From Methylomonas sp. (GTDB lineage: Bacteria; Pseudomonadota; Gammaproteobacteria; Methylococcales; Methylomonadaceae), in NCBI GenBank assembly GCA_026990815.1, contig JALXCS010000182.1:1-5959 (forward strand): 5,959 bases of DNA, given 5' to 3'. Each line of letters opens with the position of its first letter. Position 1 is the first letter of the stretch. The position numbers and the translations under genes are program-made. Shown here in pieces: positions 5,897-5,959 of the stretch. Under the pieces are notes generated by a model, which saw nothing but the letters and a program-made list of their open reading frames with translations, made no database searches and had not been told where the DNA came from.

Positions 5897-5919
5897 CTCC
5901 CGTATGATATAGTACGGAG
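5897..5919 (+). promoter_or_regulatory. Hairpin pairing with a ribosome binding site
   Basis: CTCCCGTA (5897-5904) pairs with TACGGAG (5913-5919), giving seven pairs with one bulged C and an 8-nt loop. The GGAG in the right arm is the only Shine-Dalgarno candidate for the ATG at 5923, so the stem would hide it. This would fit translational control if the downstream gene is real. Confidence 0.35.
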
Positions 5920-5922
5920 ACT

Positions 5923-5959
5923 ATGAGAAACCGCATTAAAAAGCCCTATCAAAATATGG
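5923..5959 (+). CDS. Possible 5' end of an unidentified gene (partial)
   Basis: An ATG at 5923 opens a frame (MRNRIKKPYQNM) that runs off the end of the window with only 12 full codons visible. GGAG at 5916-5919 is 3 nt before the ATG, somewhat closer than usual. The frame is closed by a TGA at 5905-5907 just upstream, so the ATG would be the true start if there is a gene. The fragment is basic, and no family can be named. It could equally be a chance start. Confidence 0.3.
   Translation, partial: MRNRIKKPYQNM

Larger units (their letters stand above)
5752..5922. other. Intergenic stretch after the response regulator
   Basis: No gene is supported here. The reading frame of the response regulator stays open for 51 codons after its TAA stop, ending at TGA 5905-5907, but no good start or ribosome site lies in it. 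Small elements seen are the direct repeat at 5843-5867, a 5-bp hairpin at 5878-5891 and the hairpin at 5897-5919. AAGGAG at 5789-5794 has no usual start codon at proper distance behind it. Confidence 0.5.

Noticed and set aside
5779..5907. Possible 42-codon GTG-start small gene after the response regulator
   Set aside because: There is no Shine-Dalgarno sequence before GTG 5779 and no known family; the frame is merely the continuation of the response regulator frame.
1..5959. CRISPR array, tRNA/rRNA gene, insertion sequence or attachment site
   Set aside because: No regularly spaced repeats, no recognisable tRNA or rRNA sequence, no transposase or integrase, and no long terminal inverted repeats were seen on either strand.

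Overview
The window holds five complete protein-coding genes and the possible start of a sixth. The base composition is moderately AT-rich (by eye, about 40% GC). The layout and protein families suggest a Gram-negative proteobacterium, most likely a gammaproteobacterium. A methylotroph or methanotroph relative is possible because the histidine kinase looks MoxY-like, but that placement is inference and no marker gene is present to settle it.

Layout. Positions 1-181 hold no convincing gene, only a strong imperfect palindrome at 68-100. Positions 182-1540 (minus strand) encode a membrane-anchored SpoIIE/RsbU-type PP2C serine/threonine phosphatase. Positions 1541-1864 are a divergent intergenic region. 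It carries a good extended -10 promoter for the phosphatase with an inverted repeat and a tandem repeat lying on it, a hairpin-forming element, and a TATAAT-type promoter for the rightward genes. Four genes then run rightward with almost no gaps: a zinc-dependent medium-chain alcohol dehydrogenase (1865-2890), a CrgA-like LysR regulator with a TTG start (2904-3803), a NarX/MoxY-type sensor histidine kinase (3810-5126), and a NarL/MoxX-type response regulator that overlaps the kinase by 8 bases (5119-5751). Positions 5752-5959 are mostly non-coding, with small inverted and direct repeats. A possible start codon at 5923 lies just behind a hairpin that would pair with its ribosome binding site.

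How they may work together. The spacings of 13 nt, 6 nt and an 8-nt overlap argue for one transcript from the dehydrogenase through the response regulator. The kinase and regulator form a complete cognate pair: phospho-acceptor His252, a DxxxQ phosphatase motif and receiver Asp56 are all present. A simple reading is a small alcohol/aldehyde redox enzyme encoded with two layers of transcription control, one cytoplasmic (LysR, probably a metabolite effector) and one transmembrane (two-component system). The divergent phosphatase belongs to a class that usually controls anti-sigma antagonist (STAS) proteins, but no STAS or anti-sigma partner is encoded here. None of the genes is visibly broken. 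Single families are all familiar; the combination and the regulatory DNA are the parts most worth a second look.
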